The notes: generated from the sequence alone by a model not told the origin. A stretch of DNA of 64,000 nucleotides from Rufibacter sediminis (GCF_014269285.1 NZ_JACOAF010000020.1:124001-188000), one strand, 5' to 3'; counted from the first letter of the stretch, positions 25,333-33,493 are shown. Numbers and translations are program-made.

Positions 25333-26922
25333 ATGAAAAAACAGCTTATCTACGCCGTAACTGTTATTGCTTTCTTCTTAAAAGGATGCGCCAGCATCAG
25401 CAGCCCCGAGGGGGGAGCCAAAGATGTTATCGCTCCCAAGCTTGTGGTGAGCTACCCCAGAGACGGACAAACCAATGTGAAGCCAGAGAAGATTGTCCTG
25501 ACTTTTGACGAAAATATACAGGCCTTGGACCTGACTCGGCAACTCATTATCGCGCCGTTTTCTGAAAACACGTACAAAAGCAAGGTAAAGGACAGAACCG
25601 TAGAACTCACCTTCAGCGAGCCCTGGGAAGAGAATACCACCTACAGCCTCAACTTCAGAAACAGCCTAGCAGACGTCACCGAGAAAAACCCGGCCCGCAA
25701 CGTTGTGATCACCTTCAGTACTGGGCCGCTGCTTGATTCAGGTCGGGTAACCGGCCAGGTGAACCAGCTGTTCAGCACAACTCCGCCTAAAGAAGTAAAC
25801 GTGCTTCTGTATTCCATCACAGACACAAGCCAGGTCACCAAAGGCCGGCCACTCTACGTCACCGGCGCAGATTCCAGCGGCAACTTCGCTTTCAAGAACA
25901 TTAAAGAAGGCGAGTACTTCATCTATGGCTTAACTGAGACCAACAACAACCTGCGCTATGACAATGAGAAGGAAAACATCGCGTACACCACAGATACCAT
26001 CAGCGTACGACCGGCCCGAGAAGGCGTGCAGCTCACCCTGCATACCCAGGATGTGACCCGCCCCAACGTAGTAGCCAGAAGGAGTTTCCTGAACCTGTAT
26101 GAAGTAGAGTACAATGAAGGCATCACCACCGCTGCGGTTACAGCGCCAGACAAAGACTCCAACATAAAGTGGCTGGTGGCCAACAACGGTAAAACGCTGC
26201 GCCTGTTTCCCGGCAAGCCAGACGAGAAACAATGGCTGGTGCAGGTGCAGGACAGCGCTGGCAACAGCAAACTGGACACGGTGGCCGTAAGGCTCAGCGG
26301 AAAAGTGGCACCGCGCAAAAACAACAGCTTCACTGTGGTCAATGGCTCCAGCATTCAGCCCGGCGAGCAGATTAGGGTCCAGTTTGAGGTACCCACCAAG
26401 ATCATCAATCCGGCAGGGGCTTTCACCTTTGTAGTAGACTCGGCCACCACCATCGCCATTAAAGACACAAGTGAATTCCGGTTTAACCAGGACGCCACGC
26501 AACTGCAGTTCAGGCTTCCGTTGGTAGGGAAACGCGATATCGTGGTGAGCATGGATACCACCAAAGTGCTTCCGTTCATTGGAGATCCGTACGGGAGCAA
26601 TCAGCAGACGCTCCAGATCAGCGACAAAGTGGAAGTGGGTAGCCTGAAAGTGCTGCTGAAAACAAACCAGAAAAATTTCATCGTGCAGCTCATGCGCCAG
26701 AACGCCATTGAGAAGGAAGTGGTGAACCAGAAAACCATTCTCTGGGACAAGCTGGCGCCCGGTTCTTACCAGATCAGGATTCTGGTAGACGCCAACGGCA
26801 ACGGAAAATGGGACAACGGCCTCCTGAAAGAGCGCAGATTACCTGAGCCGGTGGTGCTGCCCAAGGATGTTTGGGAGATCAGGGCTAACTGGGAAATAGA
26901 GACCCAGGTCATCGAATTCTAG
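25333..26922 (+). CDS. Ig-like (SbsA-type) domain lipoprotein
   Basis: A 529-residue secreted lipoprotein with the signal MKKQLIYAVTVIAFFLKGC (Cys19). Residues about 30-125 are a bacterial Ig-like/SbsA domain (APKLVVSYPRDGQTNVKPEK, then IVLTFDENIQ and NTTYSLNF). Residues about 135-215 form a carboxypeptidase-regulatory or transthyretin-like module (VNVLLYSITD, FKNIKEGEYFIYGLTE). A longer beta-rich region closes the protein with a second such module (LAPGSYQIRILVDANGNGKWD, about 473-493). This architecture is frequent in Bacteroidota and its role is unknown. It sits between the terminator of the mnmG operon and the proposed origin region. Confidence 0.88.
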   Translation: MKKQLIYAVTVIAFFLKGCASISSPEGGAKDVIAPKLVVSYPRDGQTNVKPEKIVLTFDENIQALDLTRQLIIAPFSENTYKSKVKDRTVELTFSEPWEENTTYSLNFRNSLADVTEKNPARNVVITFSTGPLLDSGRVTGQVNQLFSTTPPKEVNVLLYSITDTSQVTKGRPLYVTGADSSGNFAFKNIKEGEYFIYGLTETNNNLRYDNEKENIAYTTDTISVRPAREGVQLTLHTQDVTRPNVVARRSFLNLYEVEYNEGITTAAVTAPDKDSNIKWLVANNGKTLRLFPGKPDEKQWLVQVQDSAGNSKLDTVAVRLSGKVAPRKNNSFTVVNGSSIQPGEQIRVQFEVPTKIINPAGAFTFVVDSATTIAIKDTSEFRFNQDATQLQFRLPLVGKRDIVVSMDTTKVLPFIGDPYGSNQQTLQISDKVEVGSLKVLLKTNQKNFIVQLMRQNAIEKEVVNQKTILWDKLAPGSYQIRILVDANGNGKWDNGLLKERRLPEPVVLPKDVWEIRANWEIETQVIEF

Positions 26923-27330
26923 CGTGGAAACCGGGTGGATAACTGTGGACAAGAATCTGGATAAAACTCGGCCAAGTCTGATAATCGCAAAACCCAAAAC
27001 CCCAGATCCTACGTTCACAGACCTAATTGTGGGTGAGCGTTCATAAAAACAGAAATTCCTGGAAGTTATGCACGTGAGTATAGACGTTGGGGTATTTCCA
27101 CCGCCTTTCGTGTGAAGAAGTGGAAAGACCACGTAAGTGCTTGACAGAGATGAAAAAAGAATCCACAGCGCTGGGCGAATAAGTGGGACTACTGAGAGGA
27201 TATTTCAAAACGCCGGGGAAAACGTGGGGACAAGAAATCTTATCCACTTCTACACAGCCCTAATGACGAACAAGATTCTTTTTAAGAAAAAATCATTTTA
27301 TAATAGATATCAAGTTGACTCCGTGGAAAA
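26923..27330. other. Candidate chromosomal replication origin (oriC)
   Basis: This gene-free gap carries a cluster of DnaA-box-like 9-mers. Three run in tandem on the minus strand at 26934-26942 (TTATCCACC), 26944-26952 (TTGTCCACA) and 26956-26964 (TTATCCAGA), spaced 10 and 12 bp, about one helical turn. Others are at 27159-27167 (GAATCCACA), 27225-27233 (TTGTCCCCA) and 27240-27248 (TTATCCACT). An AT-rich stretch at 27266-27312 could be the unwinding element. mnmG and a perfect parS site lie 2.5 to 4.5 kb to the left. dnaA itself is absent, which is common in this phylum. GC skew could not be computed. Confidence 0.55.
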
Positions 27331-27370
27331 GTGGGAAAAGCCGAAAAATCAGGAATGAGAAGGGGGAGCT

Positions 27371-27410
27371 GGGGCGCGGCCGATTTTTTGAAAGAGCCCC
27401 GGCCGAGGGG
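27371..27410. repeat. Divergent intergenic palindrome with GC-rich arms
   Basis: GGGGCGCGGCC and GAGCCCCGGCC surround a GATTTTTTGAAA centre. The centre keeps the T-run/A-run symmetry of the family but the arms have lost GTTTT/AAAAC. It lies at the right edge of the proposed origin region. Confidence 0.45.
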
Positions 27411-27490
27411 CAGAATGTGGAACACCCGCTATTTTTGAGTAGTTTTAAGAAAACAATCCCGGAAACGGAACCATATAACCAATAGAAACT

Positions 27491-27970
27491 ATGGAACAGG
27501 ACAGAGAACAGTTTGACAACGAGATAAAATTAGGATACGGAATAGGCGATCTGCGCTTCGGGTTAAGCATGGATGACGTGGAGGAGATCATGGGCGAGCC
27601 CGAAGAAGTAGAAGAGTCTGACGAGGAAGACGAGTTTGAGCACAAAGCTTGGAACTACTGGGACAGCGGCTTCTCGTTCTACTTTGACAAAGAAGACGAC
27701 TATCGCCTGAGCTGCATTGAGACCGCCAACCCCAACGTGACCTTGTTCGGGAAGAAGATCTTTGAAATGAGCCAGCAGGAAGTAGAAGATTTGTTCAAGC
27801 AGAACGGCGTGCAGAGCGTAGAGAAAGAAAAGATTGAAAACAACGTGACCTGCCTTTCTTACGAGCACGAGATGATTGACCTGTACTTTGAAGAAGGCAA
27901 GCTGCTGGCCGTCAACTTTGGGGTACACATGGACGACAACCTGGAAGTTCTCTGGCCAAAAGAAGGCTAA
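27491..27970 (+). CDS. Small acidic hypothetical protein
   Basis: A 159-residue, strongly acidic, apparently cytoplasmic protein with no recognised domain. The start GYGIGDLRFGLSMDDVEEIMGEPEEVEE resembles a SmpA/OmlA-like or immunity-type motif in which a Gly-rich strand is followed by a helix ending in GEP. The rest alternates strands (FSFYFDKEDDYRLSCIE, LLAVNFGVHM) and helices (SQQEVEDLFKQNGV). A unique upstream region, the ATG at 27491 and a terminator directly downstream support it as a gene. Function unknown. It is the first gene to the right of the proposed origin. Confidence 0.75.
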   Translation: MEQDREQFDNEIKLGYGIGDLRFGLSMDDVEEIMGEPEEVEESDEEDEFEHKAWNYWDSGFSFYFDKEDDYRLSCIETANPNVTLFGKKIFEMSQQEVEDLFKQNGVQSVEKEKIENNVTCLSYEHEMIDLYFEEGKLLAVNFGVHMDDNLEVLWPKEG

Positions 27971-28008
27971 ACCAGCCCCATATTTTCAGAGAACACATTC
28001 CCTTTTAC

Positions 28009-28040
28009 AGAAAGAACCGCCTCAAGCGGTTCTTTCTTTT
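28009..28040 (+). terminator. Terminator after the acidic hypothetical gene
   Basis: AGAAAGAACCGC pairs with GCGGTTCTTTCT across a 5-nt loop, and the second arm runs into a T-tract. It lies 38 bp after the stop codon at 27970. Confidence 0.88.
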
Positions 28041-28061
28041 TTTAACCCTCCCGGGTGAGAT

Positions 28062-28103
28062 CCGTTTCCCGCCCATTTTCGCAAAACAAGCCTTGAACCA
28101 CGG
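28062..28103. repeat. Intergenic palindrome family member
   Basis: CCGTTTCCCGCCC and AAGCCTTGAACCACGG flank ATTTTCGCAAAAC. The right arm is imperfect. It is the first of two copies in the 593-bp gap 27971-28563, which has no gene. Confidence 0.65.
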
Positions 28104-28165
28104 TGATTTTCCTAGTGAACTATCCGGTTCTTGCCAAATACGCGATTCTCACGAAGTACATTTTA

Positions 28166-28195
28166 GCTGTTCCACGCAAATTGCCGTGGAACAGC
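28166..28195. repeat. Inverted repeat resembling a split parS
   Basis: GCTGTTCCACG and CGTGGAACAGC are perfect inverse arms separated by 8 bp (CAAATTGC). Each arm equals half of the parS variant TGTTCCACGTGGAACA, so this looks like a parS palindrome opened in the middle. It may equally be an unrelated hairpin. Confidence 0.5.
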
Positions 28196-28413
28196 CTTTC
28201 AAAGCCGCCTGAGAAGGGCCATTTGCAGGGCCGCTAAGACACTTGATCACGAATAACGAACTCTGAGAGCCTACGCTTCCCAGAAGCCTTCTAAAGGTCT
28301 CTAATTCTGAAAAGCCATTTAGCAGTGGGTAGCTTATCTCAGAAGAACTCAACCAAAGAATCTGCCGGAGGTTATTAAGACCAGCAGCACCGCTGCGCCC
28401 GTTTTGTATTCAG

Positions 28414-28451
28414 GCGTTTTAAGGCCATTTCTCCGAAAACAGGCCCAAAGC
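28414..28451. repeat. Intergenic palindrome family member
   Basis: GCGTTTTAAGGCC and AGGCCCAAAGC flank ATTTCTCCGAAAAC. It lies between the split parS-like repeat and the convergent terminator before the phosphate transporter gene. Confidence 0.75.
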
Positions 28452-28510
28452 AGTTCAAAGAAAGGAAGTGACCATTATTTCTGAGAGAAGAACCCAAACC
28501 CTAGAAAGCA

Positions 28511-28545
28511 AAAGAGCCGCCTCATTTCTGAAGCGGCTCTTTTTA
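28511..28545 (-). terminator. Terminator of the phosphate transporter gene
   Basis: AAAGAGCCGC and GCGGCTCTTT form the stem, with A-runs and T-runs outside. It lies 19 bp beyond the stop codon of the minus-strand transporter and could also work on the plus strand. Confidence 0.8.
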
Positions 28546-28563
28546 TAAGAAGAAAGGTAAGTC

Positions 28564-29970
28564 TTAGGCAAACAACCAGCGGAAGAGCAGGAACAGGGTT
28601 CCGGAAAGGAACATAGAAACCGGCAAGGTTAACACCCAGGCTAGGGCGATGTTCCGGATAGTGCCCGCATTCAGGTTTTTAATCCCGCGGTTGGCCACCA
28701 TACTACCCGCAATACCAGAAGAAAGGATGTGGGTGGTACTTACCGGCAGTTTGAACACAAACGTAGAGAAACCAATCACACTGGCGGCCATGAACTCAGC
28801 TGAGGCGCCTTGCGCGTACGTGAGGTGCTCTTTCCCGATTTTCTCGCCAATGGTTTTCACAATCCGTTTCCATCCAATCATAGTCCCGATACCCAGTGAA
28901 AGCGCAATCATCATAATCACCCAGTCAGGGGCGTAGTCAGTGTAGGAACGCATGCCGGTTACGCCGGCTTTCAATTGGTCGCGGTCGCGTTGGCTCATGG
29001 TGATGTCTGGGCTCTCCATCAGTTTATCGGTGCCTTTGGTGATCAGCAGGATATCGCGGCGCAGCAGGAAACGAGCGTCTTTGGGCAGGCTTTCCATGTT
29101 GGGGTTAGAGGTAAACACGCCGCGCATCTCTCTTACTTCGTCATTTAATAGGGTGAGTTGCTTTGCATCAGAGGCAGAAAGAACGGTGCTGTCTACTCTG
29201 GCCAATACCTGCTCCACCTGCGTGATGGAGTTTCTCAGACCAACCGGGTCTTTGTCATTGTCCAGGGCATAATAAGAAGGAACAATCGCAATCAAGATCA
29301 GCATCACCAGACCCACCCCTTTCTGACCATCGTTTGATCCATGGAAGAAAGACACCAGGGTACAGGTGATGATCAGAATGATTCTGATCCAGAGCGGCGG
29401 AGCTTTGCGTTTGTGCGGCTCTTTGAAAATCGTCTTGTTTTTAACGAACCGTTTCAGAATAAACATCAGAAACACAGTCAAGGTGAAGCCCAGGAAAGGG
29501 GAAACCAGCAGTGACATCCCGGTTTTAGAAGCCTCTGACCAGGCGAAGGAAGCCTCAGTGGTAGAGGGCAGCAGCGAATAGGCGATCCCTAGTCCCAGGA
29601 TGGAGCCGATTAGCGTGTGCGAACTGGAAGAGGGAAGGCCGTAGTACCAGGTACCCACGTTCCAGATGATGGCACTTAATAATAGCGCCCCAATCATGGC
29701 AATGCCGTGCCAGACGTCTTGGTCAATGAGCGTTTCTATGGGCAGGAGGTACACAATTCCCATGGCCACGCCAATACCACCGGCAAAAACGCCAATGAAG
29801 TTCCAGAAGCCAGACCACACCACCGCCGCCCATGGCCGGAGGGTGTTGGTGTAAATCACGGTGGCCACAGCATTTGCCGTATCATGGAAACCGTTTACAA
29901 ACTCAAATGCACACGCGGCCAGCAAACAAATTACCAGCAAGATCAACAGATCTGTTTCTAATCCGAACAT
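28564..29970 (-). CDS. Inorganic phosphate transporter, PiT family
   Basis: A 468-residue low-affinity phosphate permease that uses a proton or sodium gradient. The two PiT repeats are clear: FEFVNGFHDTANAVATVIYT near residues 21-40 and FFHGSNDGQKGVGLVMLI near 208-225, followed by GASAEFMAASVIGFSTFVFKLPVSTTH near 388-414. A hydrophilic insertion of about 100 residues (roughly 233-345, starting YYALDNDKDPVGLRN), rich in Asp, Leu and Arg, separates the two halves and is predicted to be a cytoplasmic helical domain. No phoU-like gene adjoins it. A convincing Bacteroidota-type promoter lies just upstream. Confidence 0.94.
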   Translation of the reverse strand: MFGLETDLLILLVICLLAACAFEFVNGFHDTANAVATVIYTNTLRPWAAVVWSGFWNFIGVFAGGIGVAMGIVYLLPIETLIDQDVWHGIAMIGALLLSAIIWNVGTWYYGLPSSSSHTLIGSILGLGIAYSLLPSTTEASFAWSEASKTGMSLLVSPFLGFTLTVFLMFILKRFVKNKTIFKEPHKRKAPPLWIRIILIITCTLVSFFHGSNDGQKGVGLVMLILIAIVPSYYALDNDKDPVGLRNSITQVEQVLARVDSTVLSASDAKQLTLLNDEVREMRGVFTSNPNMESLPKDARFLLRRDILLITKGTDKLMESPDITMSQRDRDQLKAGVTGMRSYTDYAPDWVIMMIALSLGIGTMIGWKRIVKTIGEKIGKEHLTYAQGASAEFMAASVIGFSTFVFKLPVSTTHILSSGIAGSMVANRGIKNLNAGTIRNIALAWVLTLPVSMFLSGTLFLLFRWLFA

Positions 29971-29998
29971 AATGTAATATAGGTGAGAAAAAAGCTGC

Positions 29999-30026
29999 CA
30001 AAACTACAGGAATAAAAGCCCCGCAA
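29999..30026 (-). promoter_or_regulatory. Promoter of the phosphate transporter gene
   Basis: On the minus strand TTG (30026-30024), a 17-bp spacer and TAGTTTTG (30006-29999) match the -33 TTG / -7 TAnnTTTG architecture of Bacteroidota primary sigma promoters. Initiation would lie about 20-25 bp before the ATG at 29970. Confidence 0.45.
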
Positions 30027-30201
30027 TGTTACCGAATTGTTAAGGAATAATCCCTCTACGTAATTTTGGCGGAGCAAAAGTACGAATCAAGCGCTAACTC
30101 TGCTTATTATCAGGCTTCTTCCCAGAACATTTACGCCGCAGATGCGGTACTTCTCTAACCAAACCAATACGGCGATTTACAAAAAGTGCCGATGAAACCT
30201 C

Positions 30202-30209
30202 TATATTTG
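30202..30209 (+). promoter_or_regulatory. -7 box directly in front of glyS
   Basis: TATATTTG matches TAnnTTTG and ends 5 bp before the ATG of glyS, so transcription from it would start at or next to the initiation codon. No TTG at the expected -33 distance was found. Confidence 0.35.
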
Positions 30210-30214
30210 CGCCC

Positions 30215-31711
30215 ATGAGCACAACTGAGAAACCTACAGAAAACGCACAGCTGAAAGATATCATCTCGCACGCCAAAGAATACGGCTTCGTATTCCCGTC
30301 CAGCGAAATCTATGACGGTCTGCAGGCAGTGTATGATTACGGGCAAAATGGGGTGGAGTTGAAAAACAACCTCAAGACACTTTGGTGGAAATGCATGACC
30401 CAACTGCACCAGAACGTAGTGGGCATTGACGCCTCCATCTTCATGCACCCCAACACCTGGAAAGCATCGGGCCACGTGGACTCGTTCAACGACCCCATGA
30501 TCGATAACCTGGACTCCAAGAAGCGCTACCGCGCCGACGTGTTGCTGGAGGAGAAAGCCGCCGAGTACGAGAAAGCCGGCGATGTGGAGAAAGCCAACGC
30601 GTTGCTGCAGGAAATGGGTCGTTTATTAGGTGCCGAAGATCTCAAAGGCGTACAGCAATTGATTATCTCAGAAAACATAAAGTGCCCTATTTCAGGTACT
30701 TCTAACTGGACCGAGGTGCGCCAATTTAACCTGATGTTCTCCACACAGGTAGGATCCGTGGCCGAAGACTCCAGCACCATTTATCTACGCCCCGAAACCG
30801 CCCAGGGAATCTTCGTGAACTTCCTGAACGTGCAGAAATCGGGTCGTATGAAAGTACCCTTCGGGATTGCCCAGATCGGGAAAGCGTTCCGGAACGAGAT
30901 CGTGGCCCGTCAGTTCATCTTCAGAATGCGCGAGTTTGAGCAGATGGAGATGCAGTTCTTCGTACGTCCTGGCACCGAGATGGAATGGTACCAGCACTGG
31001 AGAACCATGCGCCGCAACTGGCACGAAGCGTTGGGCGTTCCCGCCGCAAAACTCCGTTTCCACGATCACGAGAAACTGGCCCACTACGCCAACGCCGCTG
31101 TAGACATCGAGTTTGAATTCCCCTTCGGTTTCAAAGAGGTAGAAGGAATCCACTCCCGTACTGATTTTGACCTGACGCAGCACCAGAACCTTAGCCGCAA
31201 AAAGCAGCAGTACTTTGACAACGACCTGAACGAAGACGGCAAACCCTTCGGAAATTACGTGCCTTACGTGGTAGAAACCTCGGTAGGAGCCGACCGTCTG
31301 TTCCTAATGACGCTTTGCAATGCGTACCAGGAAGAGGAAATCACCGAAGGCGACAACACCAAGACCCGCACCTTCCTTAAATTCCACCCAGCCATTGCTC
31401 CAGTAAAAGCCGCCGTGTTCCCGCTCGTGAAAAAAGACGGCCTTCCCGAGAAAGCCATGCAAATCTTTGACGATCTCAAGTTCGATTTCAACATGATCTA
31501 CGAAGAGCGCGACGCCATTGGTAAACGCTACACCCGCCAGGATCTGATCGGGACGCCGTTCTGTATTGCCGTAGATTACGAGACCTTGGATAACGACACC
31601 GTGACCGTGCGGGAGCGTGACAGCCGCGAGCAGAAGCGCATGCACATCTCAGAACTCCGCCAGTACATCGGCGACGCCGTGAGCTTCAAGCGCATCTTCG
31701 AGAAAATCTAA
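30215..31711 (+). CDS. glyS: Glycyl-tRNA synthetase (single-chain, alpha2 type)
   Basis: A 498-residue class II aminoacyl-tRNA synthetase that charges tRNA-Gly. It is the eukaryote/archaea-like single-chain form rather than the two-subunit form of many bacteria. Visible class II elements are GIAQIGKAFRNEI (motif 2, about residues 220-232), FRMREFEQMEMQFFV (about 238-252) and VVETSVGADRLFLMTL (motif 3, about 352-367). The anticodon-binding domain fills the C-terminus (PAIAPVKAAVFPLVKKDGLP onwards). The length is typical. It stands alone and is followed by a terminator. Confidence 0.96.
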   Translation: MSTTEKPTENAQLKDIISHAKEYGFVFPSSEIYDGLQAVYDYGQNGVELKNNLKTLWWKCMTQLHQNVVGIDASIFMHPNTWKASGHVDSFNDPMIDNLDSKKRYRADVLLEEKAAEYEKAGDVEKANALLQEMGRLLGAEDLKGVQQLIISENIKCPISGTSNWTEVRQFNLMFSTQVGSVAEDSSTIYLRPETAQGIFVNFLNVQKSGRMKVPFGIAQIGKAFRNEIVARQFIFRMREFEQMEMQFFVRPGTEMEWYQHWRTMRRNWHEALGVPAAKLRFHDHEKLAHYANAAVDIEFEFPFGFKEVEGIHSRTDFDLTQHQNLSRKKQQYFDNDLNEDGKPFGNYVPYVVETSVGADRLFLMTLCNAYQEEEITEGDNTKTRTFLKFHPAIAPVKAAVFPLVKKDGLPEKAMQIFDDLKFDFNMIYEERDAIGKRYTRQDLIGTPFCIAVDYETLDNDTVTVRERDSREQKRMHISELRQYIGDAVSFKRIFEKI

Positions 31712-31718
31712 GCTGTGG

Positions 31719-31754
31719 ATTTCCGCTGATTTCCCGAAAACAGCCTCTAAACGC
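31719..31754. repeat. Degenerate intergenic palindrome after glyS
   Basis: GATTTCCGCTG and CAGCCTCTAAACGC flank ATTTCCCGAAAA. The left outer arm is lost. It starts 8 bp after the glyS stop codon and precedes the terminator. Confidence 0.5.
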
Positions 31755-31762
31755 ATTTACAT

Positions 31763-31799
31763 AAAAAAGGCCTCTGCATAATTGCAGAGGCCTTTTTTA
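31763..31799 (+). terminator. Terminator of glyS
   Basis: A perfect stem (AAAAAAGGCCTCTGCA with its complement) is followed by T-rich sequence, 52 bp after the glyS stop codon. Confidence 0.9.
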
Positions 31800-31896
31800 T
31801 GGTGGATAAGGTAAAAAGAGGCAAATTCTCCAATCGCAGTTTTCCACGTGGTTCAATCTGCCGTTTCACAATATATATTATATGGTTCAATATTAA

Positions 31897-32162
31897 ATGG
31901 TTCAATTCTGTGACTTGGACCCACTATGATCTGCAGTTTGTAACTGCAGTGAGGCATAAGCCTCAAATACTTTATACCATATAAAGTAACGCTGGCGCGA
32001 GCTTCCAGCTCGTGCCTTCACATTGCTGAACATTCCAATAGAAACTTCATGAATGCGTGCGGACACGAGCTACAAGCTCGCGCCAGCAAATGATTGAATA
32101 TTGTATCTACCTGTAGTTACAAACTGCAGCCATAGTGGGTCCAAGTCACAGAATTGAACCAT
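31897..32162. mobile_element. MITE-like element with nested inverted repeats
   Basis: The ends are a perfect 32-bp inverted repeat (31897-31928 and 32131-32162, beginning ATGGTTCAATTCTGTGACTT). Inside lie a second pair (31931-31949 and 32111-32129, one mismatch, itself palindromic) and a third (31991-32016 and 32061-32087, GCTGGCGCGAGCTT type). The 266-bp element has no coding capacity. Its terminal motif CTGTGACTTGGACCCA recurs in the repeats at 56432 and 58430. No clear target-site duplication is visible, so mobilisation in trans is only inferred. Confidence 0.65.
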
Positions 32163-32174
32163 AGAGGGGAATGC

Positions 32175-32224
32175 AAAAAGCGTTTCGGACCTGCTTTCAC
32201 CAAAACAGGCCCGAAACGCTTTTT
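32175..32224. repeat. Intergenic palindrome with long arms, terminator-like
   Basis: AAAAAGCGTTTCGG and CCGAAACGCTTTTT form the outer arms around the core ACCTGCTTTCACCAAAACAG. It lies 21 bp beyond the stop codon of the minus-strand epimerase gene and has T-runs on both strands, so it can end transcription from either side. Confidence 0.85.
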
Positions 32225-32244
32225 ACTTAGCTACCAGTTTTACG

Positions 32245-33333
32245 TTAAGATAGGAGGGAAGCCAACGTAACACTATGGCCGGCGGTCTCTGGATCTAAGC
32301 TCAGGTTTTCGCCCTGCTGCCGGAAGCCACCAGTAAACGGATGTTCGGCTATAAATAAAGGAGTGTCCAGATCGATGAAGTCAAACCCGCCGATTCCCGC
32401 CGCGAAATGAGCCGAGAAAGTCATGGCCAAAATGCTTTCCACCATTCCCCCAATCATCAGACCCAATCCGTATACCTGCGCCAAGGCTGTCATCTGCAAG
32501 GCTTCCAGCACACCGCACTTCATCAATTTTATGTTGACAACTGAGGCACTTTGGTTCTGCGCTAAGCGTGCGACATCCGCTGCACTGCGCGCCGATTCAT
32601 CAGCGGCGATGGGGAAAGGGCAGGTGGTTGCCAACACGGCCAGGTCTTCCCATGATTCCCTCGGAAGTGGCTGTTCCAGTAAAATAACCGGGATTCCGGC
32701 TTCGGCAGCTCTGTTGACAAAGTCTTGCGCCCGGACCAGATCATAGCCGCAGTTTCCGTCTACAATCAGTTTTGCCCCCGGCGCCGCGTTGTGGATTGCC
32801 TGCAAACGACGCAAGTCATAATCCACATCTACTCCTTCGGTCTTCACCTTTATAATAGAGAAGCCACGTTCCACGATTGACCTGGCAGAGGCGGCCGCAT
32901 GGGCCTCATCGCCGGCGGTGATGGTGAGGTCGGTTTTTAGTTGGGTCTGCACTCCCCCGAAGAACACGTAAAGCGGCATCTGGTAGTGTTTGCAGAGAGC
33001 ATCCAGGATTGCCATCTCCAGACCACACCGGGCCGAGGGTGCCTGAGGGGCTAGTTGCTTCAGTTCTTGGGCCAGGGTGCGCCAGCTTTTCACATCTTTC
33101 TGTAGCAGGTGCTTCTCCAGTTCGCCCAGCACGGCCAGGGTGCTTTGCTGCGTCTCGCCGCTCACCGCGGGGAAGGGGGCTGCCTCGCCCAAGCCAATGG
33201 TTCCGTCTTCCAAGGTGATCTGCACCACCACATTTTCTACCTGGTATTGCGTGCCCGTGGCAATGGCGAAGGGCTCAATCAAGGGTAAATTCAATGGTTG
33301 ATAACGTACAGAGGCGATTTTGGTAGAAGTCAT
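32245..33333 (-). CDS. L-Ala-D/L-Glu (dipeptide) epimerase, enolase superfamily
   Basis: A 362-residue enzyme of the muconate-lactonizing subgroup that epimerises the second residue of L-Ala-D-Glu from murein, allowing peptidoglycan peptides to be reused. I start at the ATG at 33333 (MTSTKIASVRYQPLNLP); 17 upstream codons are open but unlike the family. Catalytic residues are visible: Lys162 and Lys164 (IIKVKTEG), metal ligands Asp192 (VDGN), Glu220 (LEQPLP) and Asp245 (ADES), and Lys269 (NIKLMKCG). The DLD motif at 321-323 (FIDLDTPLF) is the substrate-recognition DxD of dipeptide epimerases. It is not in an operon with a murein amidase or NlpC/P60 gene. Confidence 0.92.
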   Translation of the reverse strand: MTSTKIASVRYQPLNLPLIEPFAIATGTQYQVENVVVQITLEDGTIGLGEAAPFPAVSGETQQSTLAVLGELEKHLLQKDVKSWRTLAQELKQLAPQAPSARCGLEMAILDALCKHYQMPLYVFFGGVQTQLKTDLTITAGDEAHAAASARSIVERGFSIIKVKTEGVDVDYDLRRLQAIHNAAPGAKLIVDGNCGYDLVRAQDFVNRAAEAGIPVILLEQPLPRESWEDLAVLATTCPFPIAADESARSAADVARLAQNQSASVVNIKLMKCGVLEALQMTALAQVYGLGLMIGGMVESILAMTFSAHFAAGIGGFDFIDLDTPLFIAEHPFTGGFRQQGENLSLDPETAGHSVTLASLLS

Positions 33334-33457
33334 AGTTTTGGTGGAAAATGTAGCGGCAAAGAAACAAAGAAAGTGAAGTCGCACAACACAAAATCTGCCT
33401 AAGAATCAAACCTGGACTATTTTTCCTGAAGTTATCCTGTGAAAAAATGATTTTCCT

Positions 33458-33493
33458 GTTTTGGGGCTGTTTTCAGAAAAACGGCCCCAAAAC
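33458..33493. repeat. Intergenic palindrome family member, well paired
   Basis: GTTTTGGGGCTG and CGGCCCCAAAAC flank TTTTCAGAAAAA. The inner arm is GGGGC/GCCCC here instead of the usual aGGCC. It is the first of two palindromes in the 486-bp gap between the divergent epimerase and ileS genes. Confidence 0.85.

Noticed and set aside
27137-27358. Plus-strand open frame of 73 codons
   Set aside because: It overlaps the DnaA-box cluster and AT-rich stretch of the proposed origin. The sequence has no protein-like features.
31838-31856. TTTTCCACGTGGTTCA as a third parS
   Set aside because: Three mismatches to the nearest parS variant, two of them in the conserved arm. Probably chance or part of the repeat DNA around the MITE-like element.
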